From positions 868,001 to 932,000 of the forward strand of contig NC_016751.1 in assembly GCF_000255135.1 (NCBI RefSeq): a DNA stretch of 64,000 nt. Direction: 5' to 3'. This stretch comes from Marinitoga piezophila KA3 (GTDB taxonomy: Bacteria; Thermotogota; Thermotogae; Petrotogales; Petrotogaceae). Within the stretch, counting starts at the first letter, position 1. Each line of letters starts with the position of its first letter. Both the position numbers and the translations under genes were made by a program. This document shows, piece after piece, positions 54,743-62,815 of the stretch. The notes below the pieces were generated by a model. It saw nothing but the letters and a program-made list of their open reading frames with translations. It did no database searches and was not told where the DNA came from.

Positions 54743-56398
54743 ATGGAAAACATAAAATTTCTCTATAAATACACAAAAGGACATAGAGGAAGATTGACGA
54801 TATCGATGATAATGATGATAATATTATCGTATGTATCAATAATGCCAGCAAAATACTACAAAGAAGCGATGGATAATGGGATACTGACAGGTGATTATGA
54901 ATATTTAAAAAAGGTTTGTATGACATTAATAGTGATATACGTATTAAAAAGTATATTGAATTATATAACCTCAAAAATATTTATAATCAGCAGTCAGAGT
55001 ATAATATTTGAAATAAAAAAGGATCTATTAAAAAGGGTATTAAAATTACCAATGACTTTTTTTGAAGGAAAAGAAACGGGATATATAATGGCAAGAGTTG
55101 GAGAAACTGATAAATTACAGATATTATTTTCACAACAAACATTTAAAATATTGATAAGTATAATAGAATTTATAATAGTGTTATATATATTGATGAAATA
55201 TAATATAAAACTGACATTAATCGCGCTGGCAATAATGCCGTTATATTATATAGTAACAAGTAAATTTATGGGAAATATATCAAAAATTTCAATGGAATTG
55301 ATGGAAAAAGGCGCAAAAATGAGTGGGAAATTAGAGGAAAGTATAAGTGGAATAGAAGAAGTTAAAAATTTAAATATAGAAGAGAAAGAAACCAAAAAGA
55401 ATATAGATTATAACAAAGAATTTGTAAAAACAGCGATAAAACAGGGAATATTATACTCAATAGGAATGGAATTGTTAACATTAATAAGTGCAATAGCAGG
55501 TGTAATAGTACTATTATATGCTGGAAAAGACATAATTTTTTCAGGATTTACAATAGGAGGATATATAGCCTTTGCAAACTATATAGGAAAATTATATGCA
55601 CCTGTAATACAGCTAGGAACAACAACATTAACAATACAGCCAGCAGTGAATTCATTAAAAAGAGTAAAGGAAATAATGGAGGAATTAACAGAAGAAGAAA
55701 AAAATATAAATGGTGAAGAATTGACAGAAGAGATAAAAAAAATAAAGATGGAAGATATAGAATTTTCATATGATGGAAAAACAAAAGTATTGAAAGGTAT
55801 AAATCTGGAAGTAAAAAAAGGGGAAAAAATAATAATAAAAGGACCAAATGGGTCAGGAAAAACAACATTGATGAAATTGCTATTGGGGATATATGATGGA
55901 TATAAAGGAAGAATAATAATAAATGAAAAAAATCAAAAAGAAATAGATATAAAATCATTGAGAGAAAGGTTTGGAATAGTATCGCAGAAAATATTCCTAT
56001 TTAACGATACAATAAAGAATAACATAATGTATTCATCAAAAGAGATAAAAGAAGAAAAATACAAAGAAATATTGAAGAAAAGCAATTTGGAAAAATTAAT
56101 AGAAAAATTTCCATTGAAGGATAATCATATGATAACAAATAATGGGCAAAATTTATCAGGAGGACAGAAACAATTAATTGCAATAGCTCGAGCACTGGCA
56201 AAAGGAGCAGATATATTCATATTCGATGAAGCAACAGTGCATATAGATAAAGAAACAAAAGAAACAATAAAAAGGATAATAAAAGAGGAATTAAAAGATA
56301 AAATATGTTTTATAATAACTCACGAAGATAGTTTTGATGAGATAGGAGATAAAATAATAAAATTAAAAAACATTGAAGAAGTTTCTATGTTTGAATAA
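54743..56398 (+). CDS. Cassette B ABC exporter (half-transporter)
   Basis: From ATG 54743 (MENIKFLYKYTKGHRGRLTI; AGGAGG upstream) the product is 551 aa: six membrane helices (about 20-295) then a nucleotide-binding domain with GPNGSGKTTL, LSGGQKQLIAIARAL and IFIFDEATVHID. There is no C39 peptidase domain. With the ATPase/permease pair this gives cassette B two transport systems, one probably for export and one for immunity. Confidence 0.88.
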   Translation: MENIKFLYKYTKGHRGRLTISMIMMIILSYVSIMPAKYYKEAMDNGILTGDYEYLKKVCMTLIVIYVLKSILNYITSKIFIISSQSIIFEIKKDLLKRVLKLPMTFFEGKETGYIMARVGETDKLQILFSQQTFKILISIIEFIIVLYILMKYNIKLTLIALAIMPLYYIVTSKFMGNISKISMELMEKGAKMSGKLEESISGIEEVKNLNIEEKETKKNIDYNKEFVKTAIKQGILYSIGMELLTLISAIAGVIVLLYAGKDIIFSGFTIGGYIAFANYIGKLYAPVIQLGTTTLTIQPAVNSLKRVKEIMEELTEEEKNINGEELTEEIKKIKMEDIEFSYDGKTKVLKGINLEVKKGEKIIIKGPNGSGKTTLMKLLLGIYDGYKGRIIINEKNQKEIDIKSLRERFGIVSQKIFLFNDTIKNNIMYSSKEIKEEKYKEILKKSNLEKLIEKFPLKDNHMITNNGQNLSGGQKQLIAIARALAKGADIFIFDEATVHIDKETKETIKRIIKEELKDKICFIITHEDSFDEIGDKIIKLKNIEEVSMFE

Positions 56399-56419
56399 GT
56401 AAAGAAAATTGCTGGAATT

Positions 56420-58040
56420 AATCAAATGAGGCGAAAGCCTCATTTTATTTTGATATGGTATAATTGAAGAATAGGAGGTGGAAGTGATGAGAATGTTTTG
56501 TACATCAGGACCTGTTGATAAGAAAACATGTTATTATGTGGAAAGACCGGATATAATGGAAGAAGCGCTTGATCATATAGAAAACTGGAGATATTTTACA
56601 GTGTCTGCACCGAGACAGAGCGGGAAAACCACATTATTAAGAGATATTGTAGAAAAAATAAAAGATAAGTATTTAACAATATTTATCTCATTTGAAAGTT
56701 ATGGAGAAAAAGATAAAGAAGATTTTATTGAAACATTAGTGATGGATATAATTGATGATATTGAATATAGATATAATGAAAAAATAGAATTACAAATCCC
56801 CAAAAATATAGATAATATAAGAATATTACTAAAAGAATTATATAAAAAATTTGGAAGAGAGATAATTTTAATGATAGATGAATTTGAAAGATTAAATGAG
56901 GAGATAATAAATGAATTTTTACATGTAATAAGAAGTGTATATCATAAAAAGGAAATATATAAACTCCGAAGTGTAGTATTAATCAGTGTAAGCTATTTAA
57001 GCGGGATATTAGAAGACAACGCAAGTCCATTTAATATAGCAGAACATATGGAAGTACCATACTTTACAAAAGAACAGGTATATGACTTACTCTCACAACA
57101 CGAAAAAGAAACAGGACAATTATTCGATGAAAAAGTAAAAGAATTAATATGGCATAACGCAGCAGGGCAACCTGGACTAACCAATGGTCTTGCATATGAT
57201 TTAGTAGCAAAAAAAGCAAAAGGAAAAAAGATAATAACAGAAAAGCATTTTGAAAAAACATTATATGACTATATAAAAAAATACATAGACAAAAATATGG
57301 AAAATATAATATCAAAAGCACACGAAGAAAAAGAAATAGTAATGCAGATACTATTTGAACCAGAAAGCGTTGAATTTGATATAAGTGATGAAAGAATAAA
57401 ATTTCTGTATTTACATGGAGTAATAGATGATTGTGAAGGGAAATGTTGTGTAAAAGTACCGTTATACTACAAAAAATTATATAATCATTTTAAGCCAAAA
57501 ATAAACGGAGAAAAAGATTACATAATAAACATATATGAAAATCTATCAAAATACTTTACAAAAGAAGGAAAATTAAAAATAAACGAATTAATGAAAAAAT
57601 ACATAGAATACATAAACAAAAGAGGAGCGGTAATGTTCAAAGGAAAGAAACTATATGAAGGAGTATATCAATATAATCTTGATATATTCTTGAGCACATA
57701 TATGGAAGAATTGGGAGGAGAAGTATTAACGGAGGTAGAAGTAGGAGGAGGAAGAATAGACTTATTGGTAAGATATAAAGAAGAAAAATATTTAATAGAA
57801 ATAAAAAGGAATCCTGGTCCGAGAAAATTTCAACTGGCAAAAAAACAATTAGTAGAATATTTAAAAAGAAGTGGCTTAAAAGAAGGCTGGCTTGTGATAT
57901 ATTCAGAAGCAATAGAGGATTTCAAACATGAAATAGAAGAAATAGATGGAGTAAAAATCAATGTATGGTTTATAAAAACGAATTTTGAAAGTCCATCGAA
58001 AGTGAATTAAGATAATTCTATTAAAATAGTTCTTCCAGAA
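56420..58040 (+). repeat. 1.6-kb direct repeat, copy 2 (terminator + ATPase gene)
   Basis: Second copy of the 46731-48350 segment, including the GAAA-loop terminator (56424-56445), the TATAAT promoter and the whole gene. Differences are almost confined to the first 330 nt. Confidence 0.9.
56487..58010 (+). CDS. AAA-type ATPase with C-terminal PD-(D/E)XK nuclease-like domain, copy 2
   Basis: This 507-aa protein differs from copy 1 at only three positions that I can see (Asp for Asn in EALDHIENW, Ile for Leu in DFIETLV, Ile for Val in MDIIDD), all within the first 100 residues. Walker A, Walker B and the D...EIK core are unchanged. It again follows a peptide-export ABC gene and faces a regulator gene tail to tail. 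Confidence 0.8.
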   Translation: MRMFCTSGPVDKKTCYYVERPDIMEEALDHIENWRYFTVSAPRQSGKTTLLRDIVEKIKDKYLTIFISFESYGEKDKEDFIETLVMDIIDDIEYRYNEKIELQIPKNIDNIRILLKELYKKFGREIILMIDEFERLNEEIINEFLHVIRSVYHKKEIYKLRSVVLISVSYLSGILEDNASPFNIAEHMEVPYFTKEQVYDLLSQHEKETGQLFDEKVKELIWHNAAGQPGLTNGLAYDLVAKKAKGKKIITEKHFEKTLYDYIKKYIDKNMENIISKAHEEKEIVMQILFEPESVEFDISDERIKFLYLHGVIDDCEGKCCVKVPLYYKKLYNHFKPKINGEKDYIINIYENLSKYFTKEGKLKINELMKKYIEYINKRGAVMFKGKKLYEGVYQYNLDIFLSTYMEELGGEVLTEVEVGGGRIDLLVRYKEEKYLIEIKRNPGPRKFQLAKKQLVEYLKRSGLKEGWLVIYSEAIEDFKHEIEEIDGVKINVWFIKTNFESPSKVN

Positions 58041-58061
58041 ATTCTGGAAGAACTATTTTAA
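58021..58061. terminator. 20-bp-arm hairpin between ATPase copy 2 and regulator C
   Basis: Identical in its 41 bases to the hairpin at 40890-40930. It lies between two convergent genes and can stop both. Confidence 0.8.
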
Positions 58062-59480
58062 AAATCCCTCAATAATATCATCAATCAAAACTCTTTCATC
58101 ATCTTCAAAAGAGTAATAACCAAGAGCAACACGCTTATAACCTAAACCATATTTAAGAGCAAAATCACGAACTTTACCTTTTGGATAAGGAGTAACGGGC
58201 CATTTAATATCGTATCGAACGCAATTTCTTAAAAACACATCAAAAACTTTCATTTCCTCATCTCTGAGCTTAAAATAATTAAAAACAAATTCCTTAAAGT
58301 TCTTTGGTTTCTTAAAAAGCTCAGTGATGAGTTTTTTTCTTGCTAAATAAAATGGTGAAATATTATATTCCGAATCTTCAACATCTTCAGAATTCAATAA
58401 TCTTCTTTCAGCTTTCTTCAAATCAAAATCACTCATCATGACGTTAAAGAAATACATCTTTTCATAATTAGCAGAGAAGAATTTAATGATTTTATCTTTA
58501 TTACCTTCAAAAATCAATTTTAAAATATGACTCTTTGTAAAAAATGGTTTTTCTATTAATGCTGTATATGTTGAAAAGAATAATATTGGAATATTTACTT
58601 CTTTTTGTTTTCTAAATTTAATAGTATTTTCTTTAAAATTCTTCTTTATTTCTTTTTCAAATTCTTTTGAATAAAAGCTTCTATTAAATTTCTTATCGAG
58701 ATTTACTTCAGGAAAAATCTTTTTTAGTTCATTTACTATATTACATATTTCAGAAATACGCATATCATTATTAATCTTTTTTACTTCAAAAATAGTATCA
58801 AACCAGTTATAGGTATAATTTAAATCTTCGAAATAATAGCCAATATAATATTCAAGTAAATTAGCTGCAATCAAATCTTTCTCTTTACCTTCATTCATTA
58901 TCCACCATGCAGCATTATTTAAACCAGAACATATCATAGTTGGATGTGGAAATTTCTTTGCAAGATTATATCCTTCTATAAATAATTTATATGCTTTATT
59001 ATAATTTTCTTTTTTTATTTCTTTTCGCGCTTTTGAATATTTTATTATTGATTTTTCAACGTAACTTTCTTCGTAATTTTTACTCCATAATCGTATACAA
59101 TCATAATTTTCTTCATATATTGAAACAAGATATTTTAATCCTGGAAAAATTATATTTCTTGCATTTTCAGAAAGATTTTTAATACCTTTTTTTAATTTCA
59201 TATATTCTTTTTTTGATTCCTCAAATTTATTTTGTTTTAATAATATATCTATTTTTTCAAATCTTGCTAATTCTTTTAACATTGTTGTTGTTGTTGTTGA
59301 AATAACTTTATTTGCATAAAATAAAGCTTTGTCTAAATCTTCATTCCATATTGATTTTAATAATAGCAGATAGAATTTCAAAGATTCATCAATAATATAT
59401 GGATAAATGTAATTAATAACCGTTCTTGAAAAATAACCATATTCAACTATATTCAGAATATCTTTTATAGAAAAATCCAT
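58053..59480 (-). CDS. Cassette C helical-repeat regulator-like protein (intact copy)
   Basis: From ATG 59480 (MDFSIKDILNIVEYGYFSRT; GGAGGTTAAAA upstream) the product is 475 aa. Residues 30-260 are TPR-like paired helices with a Thr run (62-66, STTTTTMLKELARFEK) and NKAYKLFIEGYNLAKKFPHP. The last 100 residues end in KVRDFALKYGLGYKRVALGY, which could be a helix-turn-helix. TPR plus DNA-binding proteins encoded beside a secreted mini-peptide recall RRNPP-type peptide-sensing regulators, though there the DNA-binding part is N-terminal. No family match is known to me; regulator is an inference from context. Two damaged copies and one scrap of this gene lie in the window. Confidence 0.7.
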   Translation of the reverse strand: MDFSIKDILNIVEYGYFSRTVINYIYPYIIDESLKFYLLLLKSIWNEDLDKALFYANKVISTTTTTMLKELARFEKIDILLKQNKFEESKKEYMKLKKGIKNLSENARNIIFPGLKYLVSIYEENYDCIRLWSKNYEESYVEKSIIKYSKARKEIKKENYNKAYKLFIEGYNLAKKFPHPTMICSGLNNAAWWIMNEGKEKDLIAANLLEYYIGYYFEDLNYTYNWFDTIFEVKKINNDMRISEICNIVNELKKIFPEVNLDKKFNRSFYSKEFEKEIKKNFKENTIKFRKQKEVNIPILFFSTYTALIEKPFFTKSHILKLIFEGNKDKIIKFFSANYEKMYFFNVMMSDFDLKKAERRLLNSEDVEDSEYNISPFYLARKKLITELFKKPKNFKEFVFNYFKLRDEEMKVFDVFLRNCVRYDIKWPVTPYPKGKVRDFALKYGLGYKRVALGYYSFEDDERVLIDDIIEGFLK

Positions 59481-59704
59481 TTTTAACCTCCAGGACACTG
59501 TGTTTTAATTATGTTGTTACTATCGAATTTTTAAAACCCGGGGACTTTGTTCTTAACATTTGTTTGTAACATAAACACATAAATAAAAAATCGCCAGAAT
59601 CCTGAATATAAAAAATTTTAAAAAAATTTGGTAAGTTTGTGAGAAAATCGTGTGTTACATGAATTAATTAAACTGTAACGAAAATCAACTTCTGAAACAC
59701 TGAT

Positions 59705-59763
59705 AAATAGCGGATTTTTATTTTAAAAAAAACACTTGAAAGTCAAATGGAAACTGGTATAAT
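59705..59763 (+). promoter_or_regulatory. Cassette C upstream box and promoter
   Basis: AAATAGCGGATTTT (59705-59718) lies 17 nt before TTGAAA (59736-59741) - 16 nt - TATAAT (59758-59763), which is 20 nt before the GTG of the mini-gene. The rest of the 303-nt divergent gap has no other clear feature except an ACCCGGGGA segment near 59536. Confidence 0.6.
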
Positions 59764-59783
59764 TTTTCACCGGAGGTGAAATA

Positions 59784-59909
59784 GTGAAAAAAATCATTTT
59801 AATAATAGGCATAATGATAATTTTAAATTCAATAATCTTTTCTGGAGATGAGGTGGATAAAAAATATTCAACTCGTTCTTTAAATCCTCAAATTGAATTT
59901 TTTAAATAA
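59784..59909 (+). CDS. Cassette C signal-peptide mini-gene (candidate signalling peptide, GTG start)
   Basis: A 41-aa product starts at GTG 59784 after CGGAGGTGA. Residues 1-19 form an export signal (KKIILIIGIMIILNSIIFS); the mature part GDEVDKKYSTRSLNPQIEFF ends nearly like that of cassette A (NPQI shared, acidic/aromatic end). Divergent from the helical-repeat regulator gene, it is the best candidate for an intact signal/receptor pair. Confidence 0.7.
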   Translation: MKKIILIIGIMIILNSIIFSGDEVDKKYSTRSLNPQIEFFK

Positions 59910-59932
59910 TAAACAATCTATTTTTCTCTTTT

Positions 59933-60000
59933 TATATCTGCATAGATATTATATCAAAACTTTAAATCTTTTCAGCCGGCTGGATTATTCTGGTGCCAGA
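59933..60000 (+). promoter_or_regulatory. Conserved RiPP-cassette intergenic element, copy C
   Basis: The block has the ATATCT-GCAT-AGATAT hairpin, TATTATATCAAAA, TTTAAAT, the CAGCCGGCTG palindrome (59973-59982) and GATTATTCTGGTGCCAGA. Its first 50 nt match copy A and its last 28 nt match copy B, so it joins the features of both. It lies between the mini-gene and precursor C1. Confidence 0.7.
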
Positions 60001-60053
60001 AACTTAATTACTATTATAACTTATTAAATATAAAAGAGCAAGGAGGTTATAAA

Positions 60054-60176
60054 ATGAAAACCATTAAAAAATTTAAAATTTTAGAAATAGGAACATACAA
60101 TGTTGAAGAACCTAATTTTTGTGGATTTTGTTCATTTTGTAGTCCAATATGGGGTAAAAAAGTATTAACTAAATAA
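60054..60176 (+). CDS. Cassette C precursor peptide C1
   Basis: A 40-aa ORF starts at ATG 60054 after AAGGAGG. The leader is KIKFKILEIGTYNVEEP-like (MKTIKKFKILEIGTYNVEEP) and the core NFCGFCSFCSPIWGKKVLTK has Cys23, 26 and 29, each preceded by Phe, i.e. three F-C-x units. The paralogue C2 at 62674 keeps the leader and the F-C-x pattern. I know no described RiPP class with this core. Confidence 0.8.
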   Translation: MKTIKKFKILEIGTYNVEEPNFCGFCSFCSPIWGKKVLTK

Positions 60177-60184
60177 TTTCTTTT

Positions 60185-60198
60185 ACCTGGATCCAGGT
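60185..60198 (+). terminator. Palindrome after precursor C1
   Basis: ACCTGGATCCAGGT is a 14-bp perfect palindrome able to form a small hairpin, 8 nt after the precursor stop. Its place matches the stem-loop of cassette A. Confidence 0.4.
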
Positions 60199-60259
60199 TT
60201 AAAAGATATCCCCAAAATATATAGATTTTAATTGTTTAAAAAAGATAAAAATATTAGGA

Positions 60260-61042
60260 GGTGATTATAATAAAATATTACACATCATTTTATAATATAT
60301 ATACTCCAATAAATGATAATATAGTCATTTTTAATACATTAACAAGAAATTTGATTTCTATGGCAACAAAAAATCTCATGATAAGTTGAGATTATTAAAT
60401 GATACGGGAAGTTTTGATATTGTTTTTAATAATTTTGTATTATTAACTAAATACTTTGAAGGTGAAATAACTCTTAGAATGAATATAAATGAAAATAATA
60501 TAAATAATGCAAAAGAATTTTTAAAATATTTAAAAAAAGAAAAAATCAATAAAAAAATATCAAGTTTATCATTTTCACCTATATTTTCATCCCAAAAAGA
60601 AATAAGAAGGTATGGACATGAAAGAAAAATAAATTTAGAATTAGAAAGCAAAATTGCGAATTTATATCTTCAAGCGGCAAAATTCGGCTTTAAAATAGAT
60701 AAAGAATTTGTTGGAGGCCCATGTTCTGTGTCTCTTGATTTATCTTTCGCTGTTGATGAAAATTTAAATATATATTCATGTCCTGGAACTTTTTACGAAG
60801 TTAAAGAAGGATATATAGATGAAAATAGTAATTTAAAAATTAATAATTCTAAGTGGTATGAAAATATAAGTTATGAACCTGAATGCATAGAAAATTGCAA
60901 TTATGCACCAATTTGTTATGGAGGATGTAGATGGATGGGTGGAAATAATAAAAAAGGTGTTTGTAAAAAAGCCTATCTAGATAAAAATATTCAAACGCTG
61001 ATAAAAGCTTATGTTATAAGCAATTATCCTCTGGAGGTATAA
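60260..61042 (+). pseudogene. Cassette C radical SAM/SPASM enzyme, core deleted
   Basis: After TTAGGAGG an N-terminal frame (KYYTSFYNIYTPINDNIVIF) runs to a stop near 60388; the start is GTG 60260 or ATA 60269. In another frame KSHDKLRLLNDTGSFDIVFN begins at about 60369 and runs to 61042 (SPASM half, with CSVSLD, SCPGTF, CIENCNYAPICYGGC and CKKAY). The join removes the stretch that should hold CxxxCxxC and GGEP, roughly 100 or more residues, so no radical SAM cluster can form. The remaining 218-aa ORF from ATG 60386 could still be made and might bind the peptide. Confidence 0.85.
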
Positions 61043-61045
61043 CAA

Positions 61046-61933
61046 ATGGAAGAATTATTAAAAGTAGAAAAAATAAGCAAAACATATCCAAATGGAGTAA
61101 GAGCAAATAATAATATAAATTTTAGTTTAAAAACAAATGAAATTATTGGATTAATTGGTCCAAATGGAGCAGGAAAAACAACATTAATAAGACAGATTTT
61201 AAAATTATTGAAACCAACTTCAGGAAACATTATTATAAATGATAGAGTGAAAAAAATTGCATATGTACCGCAATTACCGATTTTCTTTCCATCACTTACA
61301 GTTGAAGAAAGTATAAAAATACCTTTAAAATTAGAAGGGTTAAATTCGCATGAAGTAAGTTATAAAGTAGAAAAAATACTTTATGAAACAGGATTAGATA
61401 AAATAAAAAAAGAATACAATTATACACTTTCAGGTGGTCAAAAAAAACTAATTATGATTGCATTAGCTTTTTCACAGGAACCTGATGTGGTAATATTGGA
61501 TGAACCCACTTCAATGGTTGATATAATAAACAAAGAAAAAATATGGGATTTAATAAAAAAATACAGAAAGGGAAAAGGAATATTACTAGCAAGTCATGAT
61601 ATGAATGAAATAAAAAATTTGGCTGATAAAGTAATTATAATCACAAATGGTGAAATTATATATAAAGGTAAGATTGAAGAAATAAATACAAAAGTAAAAA
61701 CACCTGTTGAATTAAATATATCAGTTAAAAATATAGAAAAAATAGAAAATCTTATTAGAAGAGAAAATATTGTATATAATTCAAATGAACATAATTATTC
61801 TTTATTCTTTTCTGAGTTATCAGAAGCTTTGAGTTTTCTTGAAAAAATAAAAAAAGATAATTATATAAAATATTTAAAAATTGAATACCCATCCTTTGAA
61901 AAAGGAGTGTATGAACTTGTTAAAAATATTTAA
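61046..61933 (+). CDS. Cassette C ABC transporter ATP-binding protein
   Basis: The 295-aa protein has Walker A GPNGAGKTTL, signature LSGGQKKLIMIAL and Walker B VVILDEPTSMVD, with a C-terminal extension of about 75 residues. It starts 3 nt after the broken radical SAM gene and overlaps the permease by 23 nt. It is the partner of the next gene. Confidence 0.92.
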   Translation: MEELLKVEKISKTYPNGVRANNNINFSLKTNEIIGLIGPNGAGKTTLIRQILKLLKPTSGNIIINDRVKKIAYVPQLPIFFPSLTVEESIKIPLKLEGLNSHEVSYKVEKILYETGLDKIKKEYNYTLSGGQKKLIMIALAFSQEPDVVILDEPTSMVDIINKEKIWDLIKKYRKGKGILLASHDMNEIKNLADKVIIITNGEIIYKGKIEEINTKVKTPVELNISVKNIEKIENLIRRENIVYNSNEHNYSLFFSELSEALSFLEKIKKDNYIKYLKIEYPSFEKGVYELVKNI

Positions 61934-62657
61934 TCAAATAAAAACAGGAATAGAATTAGAATTTAAAGGAATGAGAATGTTTAAATTTCAAATATTTGTA
62001 AGTATGATATTAATACCTTTTTCTTATTTAATAATTGTTTTATTAAATAAGAATTCAAATATAGATTATTTAATTAGCGGATTTATGGTTTCAATGATGA
62101 TAGGAACATATTTTGGAATACTTTCTTTGAGAGTTTCAAACTTAATGCAAACTGAAGTTATTGAATTATATACAATTTTTTCTGTTTCAAAGACTGTAAT
62201 AGTAATATCGATGGGGATAACATATTTTTTGTTAACGCTACCAATTTTTGGAATATCTTATATTTTCATGATATCAAATAATACAGAAAAATTTTTAAGT
62301 ACCTTGGTACCGTTATTAATAGGAAATATCTTTTTAATTCTAATCTCCATAACAATTGGATTAAAAGTGAGAAATTATTATACATTAATGGGGATAATGC
62401 CTCTTGTGAGTTATATTTTAATAATAATTTCCCCTATTTATTACCAAATAAAAACTCAAAATATAATAGTAAAAAGTTTACTATTTTTGAATCCAATTAC
62501 TCATATATTGAATATATTAAGAGTGGGATTAAATGAAAGCTATATAATTTTCTCCTCAAAGTATTCTTATGGAATAATAATTATTATTTCATTATGGCTA
62601 ATATTTTATATAAATAAAAAATTAAAAGATATATATATTTTAGAAAAAATATTTTGA
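61911..62657 (+). CDS. Cassette C ABC transporter permease
   Basis: From ATG 61911 (MNLLKIFNQIKTGIELEFKG; AAGGAG upstream) the product is 248 aa with six hydrophobic segments, an ABC-2-type permease. It pairs with the ATPase upstream for export of, or immunity to, the cassette C peptides. Confidence 0.82.
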   Translation: MNLLKIFNQIKTGIELEFKGMRMFKFQIFVSMILIPFSYLIIVLLNKNSNIDYLISGFMVSMMIGTYFGILSLRVSNLMQTEVIELYTIFSVSKTVIVISMGITYFLLTLPIFGISYIFMISNNTEKFLSTLVPLLIGNIFLILISITIGLKVRNYYTLMGIMPLVSYILIIISPIYYQIKTQNIIVKSLLFLNPITHILNILRVGLNESYIIFSSKYSYGIIIIISLWLIFYINKKLKDIYILEKIF

Positions 62658-62673
62658 TAAGGAGGTGAAATTG

Positions 62674-62799
62674 ATGAAAAATAAGAATAAAAAAATTAAA
62701 ATATTAGAAATCGGTAGTTATAATATTGAAGAACCAAACTTCTGTAAGTTTTGTAAATTTTGTAGTCCAATTGGTGGAAAAATAGTTTTAGTCCCCTAA
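62674..62799 (+). CDS. Cassette C precursor peptide C2
   Basis: A 41-aa ORF starts at ATG 62674 after AAGGAGGTGA. The leader KIKILEIGSYNIEEP is nearly that of C1, and the core NFCKFCKFCSPIGGKIVLVP keeps three F-C-x units (Cys24, 27, 30) and SPI. Between the two cores the residue after each Cys changes (G,S,S to K,K,S), as expected of a variable part on a fixed frame. It lies at the far end of the cassette, after the transporter genes. Confidence 0.8.
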   Translation: MKNKNKKIKILEIGSYNIEEPNFCKFCKFCSPIGGKIVLVP

Positions 62800-62815
62800 A
62801 GAAAATATATTAATT

